From positions 62,001 through 126,000 of the forward strand of contig JACIYI010000006.1 of NCBI GenBank assembly GCA_014360005.1: 64,000 nt of DNA, written 5' to 3'. Below the pieces are notes generated by a model. The model ran no database searches and was not told where the DNA came from. It saw only the letters and a list, made by a program, of their open reading frames with translations. Of the stretch, positions 34,953-44,280 are shown one piece after another. Origin of the DNA: Candidatus Aminicenantota bacterium. Its GTDB lineage: Bacteria; Acidobacteriota; Aminicenantia; Aminicenantales; Saccharicenantaceae. Made by a program: the position numbers and the translations under genes. The first letter of the stretch is position 1; every line of letters begins with the position of its first letter.

Positions 34953-35799
34953 GAATACTGATTTCGTCGTGGTCACCGGCCTGTCCGGGTCCGGCAAGAC
35001 CGTGGTCAGCCGCTTCCTGGAGGATATGGGCTATTATTGCGTGGATAACCTGCCGGCCAAGCTGATCCCGGAACTGGTCGACCTGTGGCTGAGGAAAAAG
35101 GTAGAAATAGAACGCATGGCCCTGGTGGTTGATATCAGGGAGCCCCATTTCCTGACGGAATTCCCGAAAATCTTCAAGAAATTGGGGGTTAAGCCATTCC
35201 TGATTTTTCTGGAGGCTACCGACGAGGCTCTGGTCAAAAGGTTCAGCGAGAGCCGCCGGCCGCATCCCCTGGCTAAAAATAAATCGATTCTGGCCGGCGT
35301 CCGCCTGGAGCGGAAAAAGCTGGCGACCATTAAGGACATGGCCGATGAGGTTATCGACACCACCGGGCTGACCATTTCTCAGCTCAAGGAAATGGTGCTG
35401 GAGCGGGTGCTGCGCCCGAAGCAGCGGCGGCTCCAGGTTTATGTGGTCAGCTTCGGTTATAAGCACGGCCTGCCTCTGGATTCTGACCTGGTCTTTGACA
35501 CCCGCTTCCTGCCCAATCCCTATTACCTGGACAGCCTGCGCCGGCTTGACGGCCGGAGCAAAAAGGTCCGTGATTTTGTCCTAACTTCGGAAGAAACCAG
35601 GGTCTTCCTGGATAAACTGTTTGGTTTCGTTGACCATATTCTGCCCGGGTTCATCAAAGAGGGCAAGAGCACCCTGACCATTGCCGTCGGCTGCACCGGC
35701 GGCCGGCACCGGTCGGTGGTGATTGCCGAAGCCCTGAAGAACCATCTCCGGTCGAAAAAACTGGCGGTAAAAATAATTCACCGGGATATTTATAAGTAG
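34936..35799 (+). CDS. rapZ: RapZ/YvcJ-family nucleotide-binding RNA adaptor
   Basis: 287 residues. Walker A GLSGSGKTVV (residues 15-24), the family segment GYYCVDNLPAKLIPEL, a middle region with KRFSESRRPHPL, and a C-terminal domain with DTRFLPNPYY and TIAVGCTGGRHRSVVIAE. In E. coli RapZ guides RNase E to a small RNA controlling amino-sugar synthesis. In other bacteria the homologue's role is less clear. The conserved place is with rpoN, ptsN and PTS genes, as here. Its start lies inside the end of hprK. Confidence 0.95.
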   Translation: MSNHRKNTDFVVVTGLSGSGKTVVSRFLEDMGYYCVDNLPAKLIPELVDLWLRKKVEIERMALVVDIREPHFLTEFPKIFKKLGVKPFLIFLEATDEALVKRFSESRRPHPLAKNKSILAGVRLERKKLATIKDMADEVIDTTGLTISQLKEMVLERVLRPKQRRLQVYVVSFGYKHGLPLDSDLVFDTRFLPNPYYLDSLRRLDGRSKKVRDFVLTSEETRVFLDKLFGFVDHILPGFIKEGKSTLTIAVGCTGGRHRSVVIAEALKNHLRSKKLAVKIIHRDIYK

Positions 35800-35846
35800 G
35801 CTGGAATCGGTTAAAATATACAGGAAATTTTAGCCGGGCGGTTTTC

Positions 35847-36254
35847 ATGATTGGCGGAGTTATCGTTTCTCACGGACGGCTGGCCGAAGAGTTGCTCAAC
35901 GCCCTGACCATCATTCTGGGCGAAGCCCCCAACATCGAGGCCATTTCCATTGGCTGGTACGATGATGTTGAAGAATCCAAGAAGAAAATCAGTCAGAGCC
36001 TGAAAAAAGTTGACCAGAAGAACGGGGTGATTATCTTTACCGACATGTTCGGCGGCACTCCTTCCAACCTGAGCTTCAGCTTCCTGTCGGAGAACAAGAT
36101 TGAAATCATCACCGGCGTCAACCTACCGATGCTGATCAAGTTCGTTTCGCTGCAGCGCAGCAACAACCTGAAGGAGGTAGCCAGGAAGGTGGCCGAACAG
36201 GGCAAGAAAAACATCCACCTGGCCAGCGCCCTGCTCAATGCCAGGTCAAAATAG
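35847..36254 (+). CDS. PTS EIIA component, mannose family
   Basis: 135 residues with the mannose-family EIIA fold: the phosphorylated His in GVIVSHGRLAEEL (His9) and the segment IIFTDMFGGTPSNLS. In sugar-transporting systems it passes phosphate to EIIB, but no EIIB, EIIC or EIID gene is adjacent. As in many Deltaproteobacteria and Acidobacteria, a lone EIIA of this type between rapZ and ptsH is probably regulatory. Confidence 0.9.
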   Translation: MIGGVIVSHGRLAEELLNALTIILGEAPNIEAISIGWYDDVEESKKKISQSLKKVDQKNGVIIFTDMFGGTPSNLSFSFLSENKIEIITGVNLPMLIKFVSLQRSNNLKEVARKVAEQGKKNIHLASALLNARSK

Positions 36255-36265
36255 AATTCAGGGAC

Positions 36266-36532
36266 ATGATTGAAAAGAAAATTATCATAAAGAATAAACT
36301 GGGTCTGCACGCCAGGGCCGCAGTCAAGTTCGTCAACCTGGCCAACCGTTACAGCTCCTCGGTCAGGATTGTCAAGGACAGTAACGAGGTGGACGGCAAG
36401 AGCATCCTGGGTATCCTGACCCTGGCGGCTTCGCAGGGAACCCCGATCAAGCTGGTGGTCAACGGTCGTGACGAGAATCTGGCCATGAAGGCTCTATGCG
36501 AACTTATCAACAATAAATTCGGTGAAGAATAA
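36266..36532 (+). CDS. ptsH: phosphocarrier protein HPr
   Basis: 88 residues. It carries both regulatory sites: the EI-phosphorylated His15 in GLHARAA and the HprK target Ser46 in DGKSILGI. Having both, with hprK in the same operon, points to a two-input phospho-switch. It lies 11 bases after the EIIA gene and is followed one base later by ptsI. Confidence 0.95.
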   Translation: MIEKKIIIKNKLGLHARAAVKFVNLANRYSSSVRIVKDSNEVDGKSILGILTLAASQGTPIKLVVNGRDENLAMKALCELINNKFGEE

Positions 36533-36533
36533 G

Positions 36534-38309
36534 ATGGAAATCATCCGCCTGCGGGGTCTGGGAGTTTCGCCGGGAATTGCCATGGGCGAGGCTTCCCTCT
36601 CGGAACGGGTGGTTTTTACTTCCAGGCGGGAGCCCATCAGTGAGGGCCAGGTAGAAGATGAGTTGAAGCGGCTGCGGCGGGCCCTGGACCGGACCCGCCA
36701 GGAGCTCACAGAACTCAAAGAGCACGTCCGCGAGAGGGTGGGCGATGAACAGGCCTTCATTTTTGACGCCCACCTGATGATGCTGGATGATCAGATGCTC
36801 CTGACCAGCCTGGAAAAGGTCATCGTCGAGGAAAAGGTCCGGTCGGAGTGGGCCATTTCCCGGGTTAACAGCCATTTCCAGAATCTGTTCGATTCTCTGA
36901 CCGACGAATATTTCCAGCAAAGAAAGACTGACCTGTCCGACGTCCTGGCCAGGATTTACCGCAACCTGGAAAGGAAGAGAGACAGGAAGGAAGAATCTGA
37001 TAAGCCGGCGGTTCTGGTCGCCCACGAGCTACTGCCCTCGGAAGTGGCCATCAATATCAGCCGCAGGAAGATAATCGGTATCGCCCTGGACATGGGTGGA
37101 CAGACTTCGCACACCGCTATTTTGGCCAGGTCTCTGGGCATTCCGGCGGTGGTCGGCCTGCACGATATCAGTCTCCAGGTGAAAAATGGGGATTTCATCA
37201 TAGTGGACGGTACCGACGGCGAGGTCATCGTCAATCCGACGCCGGCCGTTCGCCGGGAATTCCAGAGCAAAAGGGAGAGGTACGAAGCTTACCAGCGAGA
37301 GCTGAAGAAAATCGCCCGGCTCAAACCTGAAACCCTGGATGGAGTCAGGTTCACGCCTCTGGCCAATATCGAGCTCCCGGAGGAAGTGGAAGTAGCCTTC
37401 TCCTATGGCGCCGAGGGCATAGGGCTTTTCCGGTCAGAATTCATCTACCTGCAGCGGCCGAGCCTGCCCTCAGAAGAAGACCACCTGGCCGTCTACGAGA
37501 AGATGGCCCGGAGCACTCACCCCCGGCCGGTCTATATCAGGACCATTGACATCGGCGGCGAGAAAAGCCTGCCCCAGCTGAACATAGAGAAGGAGCCCAA
37601 CCCGGCCCTTGGTTTAAGAGCCATCCGCTTTTCCCTCAGGAACCGGGAGTTGTTCCGGACCCAGATCCGGGCCATTCTCAAGGCCAGTGTCAGGAAAAAC
37701 GTCCGGCTGATGGTGCCGATGATCACCGAAGTGGAAGAGGTGGTGGAATTGAAACGCATCATCGCCGGCCTCAAAGCTGAGCTCCGGTCCCAGAAAATCC
37801 CTTTTGATGAGGATATCCCCGTCGGGGTGATGATTGAAGTTCCGGCGGCTGCTGCTCTGATTCACAGCATCATCCAGGAAGTGGATTACGTCAGCATCGG
37901 GACCAACGACCTGATTCAGTATTACCTGGCGGTGGACCGGGGCAACGAATTGGTTTCTTACCTGTTCAAACCCCATCACCCGGCCGTCCTGCAGCTGCTG
38001 CAGCGGGTGATTAAAACAGCCAATGAGAACGGTAAGGAGGTCACGGTCTGCGGCGAGATGGCCGCCGACCCGCTGTCCGCCATCATCCTGCTCGGCCTGG
38101 GTCTCAGAACTTTCAGCATGAACCCGATTTTTATTCCCAGGGTAAAGAAAGCCTTGAGAGCAATTGAACTAAAAACGGCCGAGGCCGCAGTGGCCGAAGC
38201 CCTTCAGCTCAAGACAGCCAAGGAAATTGAAGAGTTTATGATAGAGGCCATCCTCCAGAAACATCCGGAAGCTTTCCTGATGAGCCAGATCGTCAGTTCG
38301 TCGGTCTAA
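36534..38309 (+). CDS. ptsI: PTS enzyme I (PEP-protein phosphotransferase)
   Basis: Takes phosphate from PEP and passes it to HPr. 591 residues with the opening RLRGLGVSPGIAMGEA, the phosphohistidine motif GGQTSHTAIL (His193), the PEP-binding segment GAEGIGLFRSEF, and the C-terminal signature SIGTNDLIQYYLAVDRGN with the Cys in VCGEMA. Length is normal (about 575). ATG 36534 is used rather than GTG 36522. It ends the operon that begins with recJ and converges on the cupin gene with a three-base overlap of stop codons. Confidence 0.96.
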   Translation: MEIIRLRGLGVSPGIAMGEASLSERVVFTSRREPISEGQVEDELKRLRRALDRTRQELTELKEHVRERVGDEQAFIFDAHLMMLDDQMLLTSLEKVIVEEKVRSEWAISRVNSHFQNLFDSLTDEYFQQRKTDLSDVLARIYRNLERKRDRKEESDKPAVLVAHELLPSEVAINISRRKIIGIALDMGGQTSHTAILARSLGIPAVVGLHDISLQVKNGDFIIVDGTDGEVIVNPTPAVRREFQSKRERYEAYQRELKKIARLKPETLDGVRFTPLANIELPEEVEVAFSYGAEGIGLFRSEFIYLQRPSLPSEEDHLAVYEKMARSTHPRPVYIRTIDIGGEKSLPQLNIEKEPNPALGLRAIRFSLRNRELFRTQIRAILKASVRKNVRLMVPMITEVEEVVELKRIIAGLKAELRSQKIPFDEDIPVGVMIEVPAAAALIHSIIQEVDYVSIGTNDLIQYYLAVDRGNELVSYLFKPHHPAVLQLLQRVIKTANENGKEVTVCGEMAADPLSAIILLGLGLRTFSMNPIFIPRVKKALRAIELKTAEAAVAEALQLKTAKEIEEFMIEAILQKHPEAFLMSQIVSSSV

Positions 38310-38683
38310 TCCCGGCCGTAAATATCAGCCAGGCGGACGATATCATCTTCTCCAGAATCACCCAGCCAGAGTTCCATCACCCGGGCCGGCTCTGAGCCCA
38401 GGCCTCTCAGACGGTGGGGAGTTCCGGCTGGGATGAATATTTCTTCGCCTGGCTGCGGTTGCCAGGTCTTTGAACCCAGAGTAATCTCCAGGCCAGCATC
38501 CAGGATAATCCAGTACTCGCTGCGGTGGCGGTGGTACTGAAGCGATAGTAAGCCGCCCGGGTTGACGGTTATGATTTTCAGGCTGGAAGCCAGTCGGTGG
38601 GGATAACTGCGAAACTTACCCCAGGGCCGCTCCTCCTCCTGAATCAACTGGCGAACCTGCTCGCCATCCGGTATTTTTCCCAC
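38306..38683 (-). CDS. cupin protein of the type-II phosphomannose isomerase class
   Basis: 125 residues, a single cupin barrel. ERPWGKFRSY, SLQYHRHRSEYWIILDAG and IFIPAGTPHRLRG are the motifs of the C-terminal isomerase domain of bifunctional mannose-6-phosphate isomerase/GDP-mannose pyrophosphorylase enzymes. Here the domain stands alone. It may isomerise mannose-6-phosphate, supplying GDP-mannose for surface polysaccharide, but a sugar-binding role is also possible. The start is GTG 38683. It lies 27 bases after ssb on the same strand. Confidence 0.82.
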   Translation of the reverse strand: MGKIPDGEQVRQLIQEEERPWGKFRSYPHRLASSLKIITVNPGGLLSLQYHRHRSEYWIILDAGLEITLGSKTWQPQPGEEIFIPAGTPHRLRGLGSEPARVMELWLGDSGEDDIVRLADIYGRD

Positions 38684-38710
38684 TGGCCATCTCCAGAGTT
38701 TCAGGTATGG

Positions 38711-39184
38711 CTAAAAAGGAACTTCATCGTCTTCGTCTGTGGCCGCGCTTTCCTCAGAAAATCCTTCGACCGCCGGTTCAGAAATTTCGGGGTATTCCTC
38801 GGTCGTCCCGGCCTCTATCTGGGCTTCAGCCTGGGGCGGAAATTTCTTGCCCAGGGGGACAATGTTGACCGCTTCTACCTCGGTGCTGTTGCGGCGGTTG
38901 CCGTCGCGGTCTTCCCAGGAACGCCAGCGCAGTCGACCCTCGACCAGGACCTGCCTTCCAGCCTCCAGGAATTTTTCGCAGAACTCGGCCTGAGAGCCCC
39001 AGGCCACGATGCGGTGATATTCGGTCCGGTCGGTGGACTGCCGGGTGTCGCGGTTGTAGATTTGTTCGTTGGTGGCCACCTGAAAACGGGCCACTGCCCG
39101 CCCGGATGGGATGTGACGGATTTCCGGTTTCCTTACCAGATGACCGACCAGGATAACTCTGTTCAGGCTGTTTCTGTCTCTCAT
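38711..39184 (-). CDS. ssb: single-stranded DNA-binding protein
   Basis: 157 residues. The N-terminal OB fold (about 1-108) shows LNRVILVGHLVRKPEIR, FQVATNEQ and YHRIVAWG. A flexible acidic tail ends in DEVPF, the SSB partner-binding tip. Its ATG overlaps the stop of cpoB by four bases, so it is coupled to the Tol-Pal cluster, an uncommon neighbourhood for ssb. Confidence 0.95.
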   Translation of the reverse strand: MRDRNSLNRVILVGHLVRKPEIRHIPSGRAVARFQVATNEQIYNRDTRQSTDRTEYHRIVAWGSQAEFCEKFLEAGRQVLVEGRLRWRSWEDRDGNRRNSTEVEAVNIVPLGKKFPPQAEAQIEAGTTEEYPEISEPAVEGFSEESAATDEDDEVPF

Positions 39185-40035
39185 TTGTTCCCCAATTCAT
39201 TTATTTTTTGCTGGGCCAGGCGCGCCTCTTCCCGAGTCGGGTATTTGGCCACCAGCAGCTTCAGAGTGGCCAGGGCTTCTTCCTTGCGCCCCAGACGGGC
39301 CAGGCTCAGACCTTTTTTAAGGTAGGCGGCCGGGACCTTATCCCCGGAGGGATAGTTGATGAGCAGTTCGTTAAAGGCATCGATGGCTTCCTGGTATTGT
39401 TCCTGGCTGTAGTGGCATTCACCGATCCAGTACAGGGCGTTGTCGGACAGCGGGGTGTTGGGATACTGCTGGAGGAAAAGCTTGAAGCTGTCAATGGCCA
39501 GGGAATAGTTGCCTTTGAGGTAATCGCCATAGGCGTTGTTGTACATCTCCTGGGCCGGGATATTGACCACGGCCGGCTTCTTGGTTTCGGCAGCCGGCGG
39601 TTCGCTCTTAGCCGGTTGAGCTTTGCCTGGCTTGCCCCCTTTTTCCTCAACCTTGGGCGGCGGGGTCAGGTTCTGGATGGCCTGGAGAATGTCGTTCAGA
39701 ATGGCGGTCTGAAACTGGACCTCTTCCAGCTTGCTGTTCAGGAGTTGAAACTGAACCGGAATATTGCGGAAATCTTCTTTCAAAGCCGTCTGCTCGGCCT
39801 GGGTCCGCCGGATGAGGCCGCCGAGAATCTTGACCTGGTCTCTAAGCTCCTGCAGGTCGGCCTGGTTTTTTTTGGCCAGGGTCATCAGTTCCTGGAGCTG
39901 GACCTTCAGAGCCTGAATGTCTTCATACATCAGCTCATAGGTCTTTTTGCTCTGGGCCCCGGCCGGAACCAGACAGACCAGAGCCACCAGGCCCAGCCAG
40001 GCCAAGGAAAAATAAATAGCCCGTTTTCTTAACAA
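39181..40035 (-). CDS. cpoB: Tol-Pal coordinator CpoB/YbgF
   Basis: 284 residues: a signal peptide (LRKRAIYFSLAWLGLVALVCL, ending PAGAQS), a coiled coil (about residues 30-105), a Pro/Lys-rich linker, and three TPR-like repeats (about 165-284; NNAYGDYLKGNYSLAIDSF and ALYWIGECHYSQEQYQEAIDAF). It links outer-membrane constriction to cell-wall synthesis. The start is set at TTG 40035, directly after the pal stop, because this gives a clean signal peptide. A longer frame would overlap pal by 59 bases and begin with unrelated residues. Confidence 0.9.
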   Translation of the reverse strand: MLRKRAIYFSLAWLGLVALVCLVPAGAQSKKTYELMYEDIQALKVQLQELMTLAKKNQADLQELRDQVKILGGLIRRTQAEQTALKEDFRNIPVQFQLLNSKLEEVQFQTAILNDILQAIQNLTPPPKVEEKGGKPGKAQPAKSEPPAAETKKPAVVNIPAQEMYNNAYGDYLKGNYSLAIDSFKLFLQQYPNTPLSDNALYWIGECHYSQEQYQEAIDAFNELLINYPSGDKVPAAYLKKGLSLARLGRKEEALATLKLLVAKYPTREEARLAQQKINELGNK

Positions 40036-40036
40036 T

Positions 40037-40588
40037 TTATTTCTCGATGATGAGAAATTGGGCTCTCCTGTTCTTGGCCCAGGCAGTTTCGTCATGTCCC
40101 GGGTCCAGGGGCTGGCTTTTGCCGTAGGAAATAATTCTGATTCTGTCGGCCGAAATCCCCAGGCTCATCAGGTACTCCATGGTGCTTTTGGCTCTTTTTT
40201 CACCCAGGGACAGGTTGTATTCTTCAGTTCCTCTCTCGTCGCAATGCCCTTCGATTAGGATCTTGACCGTCGGATATTTTTTCAGCCAGCTGGCGTTGGC
40301 TTCCAGCACCGGAACGGCGTCGGGGCGGATGTTGTACTTGTCGTAATCAAAATGGATCATGGCCAGTGGTTTTTCCTGGTTGATTTCTTCCAGGGTTTTT
40401 TTCATGAATATTTCTTCCTCGGTCAGAACGGGTTCTTTAAGAACAGGTTCTTCCACTTTTTCCATCTTGGGTTGTTCCTGGGCTTGCGGCGGTGGAGGCG
40501 GCGGCACTTCTTTAGCTTTTTTCTTGCAGGATGCGGCAAAGGATAGGACAAGAATTACCGTCAGAAACAGCACCAGAAATTTTTTCAT
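40037..40588 (-). CDS. pal: peptidoglycan-associated lipoprotein Pal
   Basis: 183 residues: a lipoprotein signal ending FAASC (Cys21), a Pro-rich stretch, and an OmpA-like domain with IEGHCDERGTEEYNLSLGEKRA, the segment that binds diaminopimelate in peptidoglycan. Anchored in the outer membrane, it ties that membrane to the wall and works with TolB. A strong AGGAGG site and its own near-consensus promoter precede it, so it can be made in excess of the Tol proteins. Confidence 0.95.
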   Translation of the reverse strand: MKKFLVLFLTVILVLSFAASCKKKAKEVPPPPPPQAQEQPKMEKVEEPVLKEPVLTEEEIFMKKTLEEINQEKPLAMIHFDYDKYNIRPDAVPVLEANASWLKKYPTVKILIEGHCDERGTEEYNLSLGEKRAKSTMEYLMSLGISADRIRIISYGKSQPLDPGHDETAWAKNRRAQFLIIEK

Positions 40589-40640
40589 TGTTCCTCCTAA
40601 GACAAAAATAGTCTAAAAACTAAACCTTCAATCCACTCAA

Positions 40641-40669
40641 TTTATACAATTAAGGCTGAGCACTGTCAA
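40641..40669 (-). promoter_or_regulatory. internal promoter of pal-cpoB-ssb
   Basis: Minus strand TTGACA (40669-40664), 17-base spacer, TATAAA (40646-40641). It lies in the 94-base gap after tolB. A small AGAC/GTCT hairpin sits before the pal ribosome-binding site. Confidence 0.75.
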
Positions 40670-40682
40670 CCGGATTTCGGGC

Positions 40683-41978
40683 TTAATTAGTCCAGTTGGC
40701 CAGCTTGTTTTCACCCTGGGTGGTCAGGCAGCGCAGGTTGCTGGCATCATAGTCAATGGAGTAAATCTGGATTGAACCCGACAGGTTGGAAGAAAAGATT
40801 ATATGCCGCCCGTCGGGTGACCAGCTGGGCGATTCATTCCGGGCCCTGGTTTCAGTCAGCTTGGTTATCTTGTTGGTTTTCAGGTTTAATATGTAAAGGT
40901 CGAAGAAATTGTCCACCCGGGAAACAAAAGCTATCCTTTCGCCGTCGGGCGACCAGGCTGGAGCATCAAGGTAATTGCCACCGAAGCTGACCTTGCGGAC
41001 GTTGCCTCCTTCGGCGTCCATGATGTAAATCTGGGGTGTCCCGGTGCGATCGGAGGTAAAGGCAATTTCCCGGCCGGTCGGGGACCAGCTGGGGGCAGTG
41101 TCGATGGCGCTGTTAAAGGTTATCCTCCGGACGTTGCTGCCGTCGGCGTTGGCCACGTAGATTTCGGAGTTACCGTCGCGGGTGGAACAGAAGGCCAGTT
41201 TCTTGCCGTCGGGCGAAAAGGCGCCCGAAAAGTTGGTGCCGCGGGTGGAGACGGGCACCAGTTTGCCTTCGTAGGGATAGAGAATATAAAGGTCAGGGTT
41301 TCCGGCCCGGTAGGAAGTGAAGACTATCGCCCTCTGATCCGGCGACCAGGCTGGCATGTAGTCCCGCCACTTGTTAAAAGTTAACCGGGTTTGGTTAGCC
41401 CCGTCATAATCCATCATGTAAAGCTCATCGTTGCCGTCACGGTTGGAAACGAAAACTATCTTGCTGGTGAAAAAGGGTTTTTCCCCGTAGAGCTTCATCA
41501 GCTCATCAGCCACCCGGTGAGCCACCAGCCGGTAAACATCGGGCTCAGCCTGGTATCTTTTACCCAGGATCATTCTTTCACTCTTGACATCGTAAACTTT
41601 GACTTCAAATATGATCCGGGTCTGGGACTGGCTGATTTCGCCCACCACCAGGATTCTGGTCTGGATCGATTCCCAGTCTTTGAAGAAAATTTCTTTGGGG
41701 TTCAGGGGGCGGATGTAGTTCAGGTGTTCCCTGGGCACCAGGCTGAAAACCCGGCTGTAGCCCAGGTCGTCAGCGAGGACCTGGTGGATGGTGTCAGCGG
41801 CTTCCCGGGCCTGGGTGGAAGAAGACTCGTACCTGAAAGGCGGAAGGGCCAGGGAGATGGCCGGTACGCCCTCTCTTATGGTCAGGACAATTTCCTGCTG
41901 GGGAAAGAGCCAGGTGCCGGTGGTCAGGACTAAAAGAGCTAAAAGAAAGGTCAGACTGTAAACTGCTAATTTCTTCAT
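40683..41978 (-). CDS. tolB: Tol-Pal periplasmic protein TolB
   Basis: 431 residues: an N-terminal export signal ([20 protein letters not shown]), a D1 domain that contacts Pal/TolA (about 30-165), and a six-bladed beta-propeller with repeated WSPDG motifs (for example [23 protein letters not shown] and [18 protein letters not shown]). The propeller binds Pal. It overlaps tolA by four bases. Confidence 0.95.
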   Translation of the reverse strand: MKKLAVYSLTFLLALLVLTTGTWLFPQQEIVLTIREGVPAISLALPPFRYESSSTQAREAADTIHQVLADDLGYSRVFSLVPREHLNYIRPLNPKEIFFKDWESIQTRILVVGEISQSQTRIIFEVKVYDVKSERMILGKRYQAEPDVYRLVAHRVADELMKLYGEKPFFTSKIVFVSNRDGNDELYMMDYDGANQTRLTFNKWRDYMPAWSPDQRAIVFTSYRAGNPDLYILYPYEGKLVPVSTRGTNFSGAFSPDGKKLAFCSTRDGNSEIYVANADGSNVRRITFNSAIDTAPSWSPTGREIAFTSDRTGTPQIYIMDAEGGNVRKVSFGGNYLDAPAWSPDGERIAFVSRVDNFFDLYILNLKTNKITKLTETRARNESPSWSPDGRHIIFSSNLSGSIQIYSIDYDASNLRCLTTQGENKLANWTN

Positions 41979-42799
41979 TTGCTCCGCTCAAAAATAAGAT
42001 GTACGACCAGGTATTCGCTCTCAAAATCCCTGGGAAGTGGCGGGAAAGGAGCAGCCAGCTCCACTGCCCGCCTGGCGGTCAGGTCCAGGGCTGGCAGGTC
42101 CGACGGTTGTTCTATTTTCAGGTCGGCCACCTGACCGTTGCGCAGGATCTTGAAGTAAATGACCGACTGGTATTCGCCGCTGTAATCCAGATTATTGATG
42201 GCGGTGAACCAGTTGGAGGAAACCCGGTCGATTATAATCTGGAGGTAATAAGTATAAGGAAAAGAAGAAGTGCCAAGAGGATCGCCATAACCGGTTCCGA
42301 AACCGCCGGGGCCTTCGCCCACGCCAATTCTGAGACCGGAACCGCCACCTCCGCCACTCCCGCTGCCTCCCGCCTGGCCAGTTTCTGTCCCCTTGGCCGC
42401 CTTGGTGGTGGTCCCGGGCTGGGGAGCGGAGATTTCAGTTTTTTTGCGCGGGGTAGGTTTCTTGGTGGCTGGAGCCTTTTCTACTGGATGGCGCAGGGAA
42501 GATCCAGCCTGGGGCTGAGCTTTCTGGGGGACAGTCAGTTCTTTCATGGTTTCTTTGCTGGCCACGGCTTCGGGCTGGCCGGCTTTTTCACCGACCGGGC
42601 CGGGCCTTCTGCCGCCAGCACCCCCGCCCCCACCGGGCAGGCTGACAAAATTCAGGTTGACGTAGTGAATCATTCCTGTTTTTTTAGGGCCGGTCAGCTG
42701 ATTGGAAAAGCCAATCAGGGCGAACAGGATAATATGCAGAAAGACCGACAATATGATTGCCCGCTTGAAAGAACTGCTTTTAATGGACGAAGGTTGCAT
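41975..42799 (-). CDS. TolA/TonB-like energy-transducing protein
   Basis: 274 residues: one N-terminal membrane helix (about 13-34), a Gly- and Pro/Lys-rich periplasmic linker including a poly-Gly run (about 155-175), and a C-terminal domain like TonB/TolA (about 190-274, [34 protein letters not shown]). It links the TolQR motor to TolB and Pal. The place between tolR and tolB makes it the TolA of this system, though the C-terminal sequence is closer in style to TonB. Confidence 0.88.
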   Translation of the reverse strand: MQPSSIKSSSFKRAIILSVFLHIILFALIGFSNQLTGPKKTGMIHYVNLNFVSLPGGGGGAGGRRPGPVGEKAGQPEAVASKETMKELTVPQKAQPQAGSSLRHPVEKAPATKKPTPRKKTEISAPQPGTTTKAAKGTETGQAGGSGSGGGGGSGLRIGVGEGPGGFGTGYGDPLGTSSFPYTYYLQIIIDRVSSNWFTAINNLDYSGEYQSVIYFKILRNGQVADLKIEQPSDLPALDLTARRAVELAAPFPPLPRDFESEYLVVHLIFERSK

Positions 42800-43257
42800 C
42801 AGCCAGTCCGTTTCCTGACCGCCGGCTTTTCCAGCGGTTCGGTCACCAGGCCGACAACCTCGATTCCGGATTTCTTGACGATGTCCAGCACCTGAATAAG
42901 CTGACCGTAGTTCAGGTTGCGGTCAGCCCGGATGTAGATAATTTTTCTGGTTTTGTTATAAAAATACTCCTGCAGCCGTCTTTCCAGCAGGTTGATATTG
43001 ATGACCGACTCGCCGAGGTGAATGTAGCCGTCGGCGGTGATGGTCAGAGTTAAACCCTCCTCGGCCGGAGCCGATTCGGTTTCAGCCTGAGGCAGGTTGA
43101 TGCCGATTCCAGACTGCATCATCGGGGCGGTAACCATAAAGATGATTAACAAAACCAGCATAACGTCAACGAGAGGGGTGACGTTGATTTCCGACATGGA
43201 TGTGCCCAGACGTCTCCGGCTGCCGGCGGCTGGGGCCTGGTTTAAGTTAACTGCCAT
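42799..43257 (-). CDS. tolR: TolR/ExbD-family protein
   Basis: 152 residues. One membrane helix (about 28-46) carries the conserved proton-path Asp in EINVTPLVDVMLVLLIIFMVTAP. The periplasmic domain follows. With TolQ it forms the proton-driven motor. It overlaps tolQ by 11 bases and shares its stop/start region with tolA. Confidence 0.93.
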   Translation of the reverse strand: MAVNLNQAPAAGSRRRLGTSMSEINVTPLVDVMLVLLIIFMVTAPMMQSGIGINLPQAETESAPAEEGLTLTITADGYIHLGESVININLLERRLQEYFYNKTRKIIYIRADRNLNYGQLIQVLDIVKKSGIEVVGLVTEPLEKPAVRKRTG

Positions 43258-43915
43258 AGGCTCTTTCTATGATATTCAAAAACTCAAGACTAAAATCGTC
43301 CATCAAGGAGATTATTTCCTTAATTCGCCCCAGGAAATAATTATAGGCAATAACGGCCGGGATAGCGGCAAATAGACCGACGGCCGTGGCGATGAGAGCT
43401 TCGGCTATCCCCGGAGCCACGGTCACCAGGCTGGCTGAGCGGACCACCCCGATTTTGTGGAAAGAATCCATTATCCCCCAGACAGTTCCCAGCAGGCCGA
43501 TAAAGGGGGTAACGCTGCCACAGGTGGCCAGAAAGCTCATCATTTTTTCCATCCGGGTGATTTCAGCGCTGGAAGCCCGGAGCAGCGAACGGTTGATGCT
43601 CTCCAGCTTTTCCCGGTCGATTGAGCCCTGAGGCTGGGGATTGGACCTGGTCAGATGGACCAGTTCCTTGAAGCCGGCCTGAAACAGGCTGGCCAGGGGG
43701 CTGTTCCGGTACTTGCGGGCCGCCTCATTGACCTCGTTCAGGGATTTGCTCCGGCGAAAAACCTCCAGGAAGTTCCGCGAGGAAACCTCAGCTGCCTTCA
43801 GGCTGCGCCGCTTGTAGATGATGATAGCCCAGGAAAAAACCGAAAAAAGAACCAGAATTAAGAGTATGATCTTGACGACGATTGTAGCCTGTGAAATTAA
43901 GCTAAAAACATTCAT
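43247..43915 (-). CDS. tolQ: TolQ/ExbB-family proton channel protein
   Basis: 222 residues with three membrane helices: about 12-32, and two near the C-terminus (FLATCGSVTPFIGLLGTVWGIMDSF and PGIAEALIATAVGLFAAIPAVIAYN). These last two segments are the family signature. It heads the Tol-Pal operon. No ribosome-binding site precedes ATG 43915, and a TTGACA promoter ends nine bases upstream. Confidence 0.94.
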   Translation of the reverse strand: MNVFSLISQATIVVKIILLILVLFSVFSWAIIIYKRRSLKAAEVSSRNFLEVFRRSKSLNEVNEAARKYRNSPLASLFQAGFKELVHLTRSNPQPQGSIDREKLESINRSLLRASSAEITRMEKMMSFLATCGSVTPFIGLLGTVWGIMDSFHKIGVVRSASLVTVAPGIAEALIATAVGLFAAIPAVIAYNYFLGRIKEIISLMDDFSLEFLNIIERAYGS

Positions 43916-44229
43916 GACTTTTTCAAGTTAACATACAGGGAGAGGTATGTCAATTAATCGGCCCGCCGGCTGGCGGCCAATAAGCTCTTGCCCCTGGCTT
44001 GAAGGCATTTTATCCGACAATAGTGAGAAATTGGGAGAAGGCTGAGGCCCGGGACCAGGCCGCGAGCTAATCGCCAGCTGGAACTACTGGAAATATCAGG
44101 AAAAAGGGTGATTTTTAACTCGGCTGAGAACCAGGTCCGTCTTCTTCACTGTCAGTTCTAAAGAGTATGACGGATATTTCCCCCGGCCTCAGGGGTAGCC
44201 GGCGGTTTGCTGCGACTGTCCGGGCGGAC
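43916..44229. other. divergent intergenic region between tolQ and the potassium transporter
   Basis: Apart from the two flanking promoters I see no gene, repeat or structured RNA in this 0.3 kb. A short minus-strand open frame here lacks coding features. Confidence 0.5.
43925..43953 (-). promoter_or_regulatory. promoter of the tol-pal operon
   Basis: Minus strand TTGACA (43953-43948), 17-base spacer, TAACTT (43930-43925). The -35 is perfect, the -10 weak. The ATG follows after nine bases, suggesting a very short or absent leader. Confidence 0.5.
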
Positions 44230-44258
44230 TTGACTGGACGGCTCAAAAGCGGTTTAAT
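44230..44258 (+). promoter_or_regulatory. promoter of the potassium uptake operon
   Basis: TTGACT (44230-44235), 17-base spacer, TTTAAT (44253-44258). The leader of about 16 bases carries AGAGG before the TTG start. Confidence 0.6.
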
Positions 44259-44280
44259 TATTGGACTATAAGAGGCTAAC

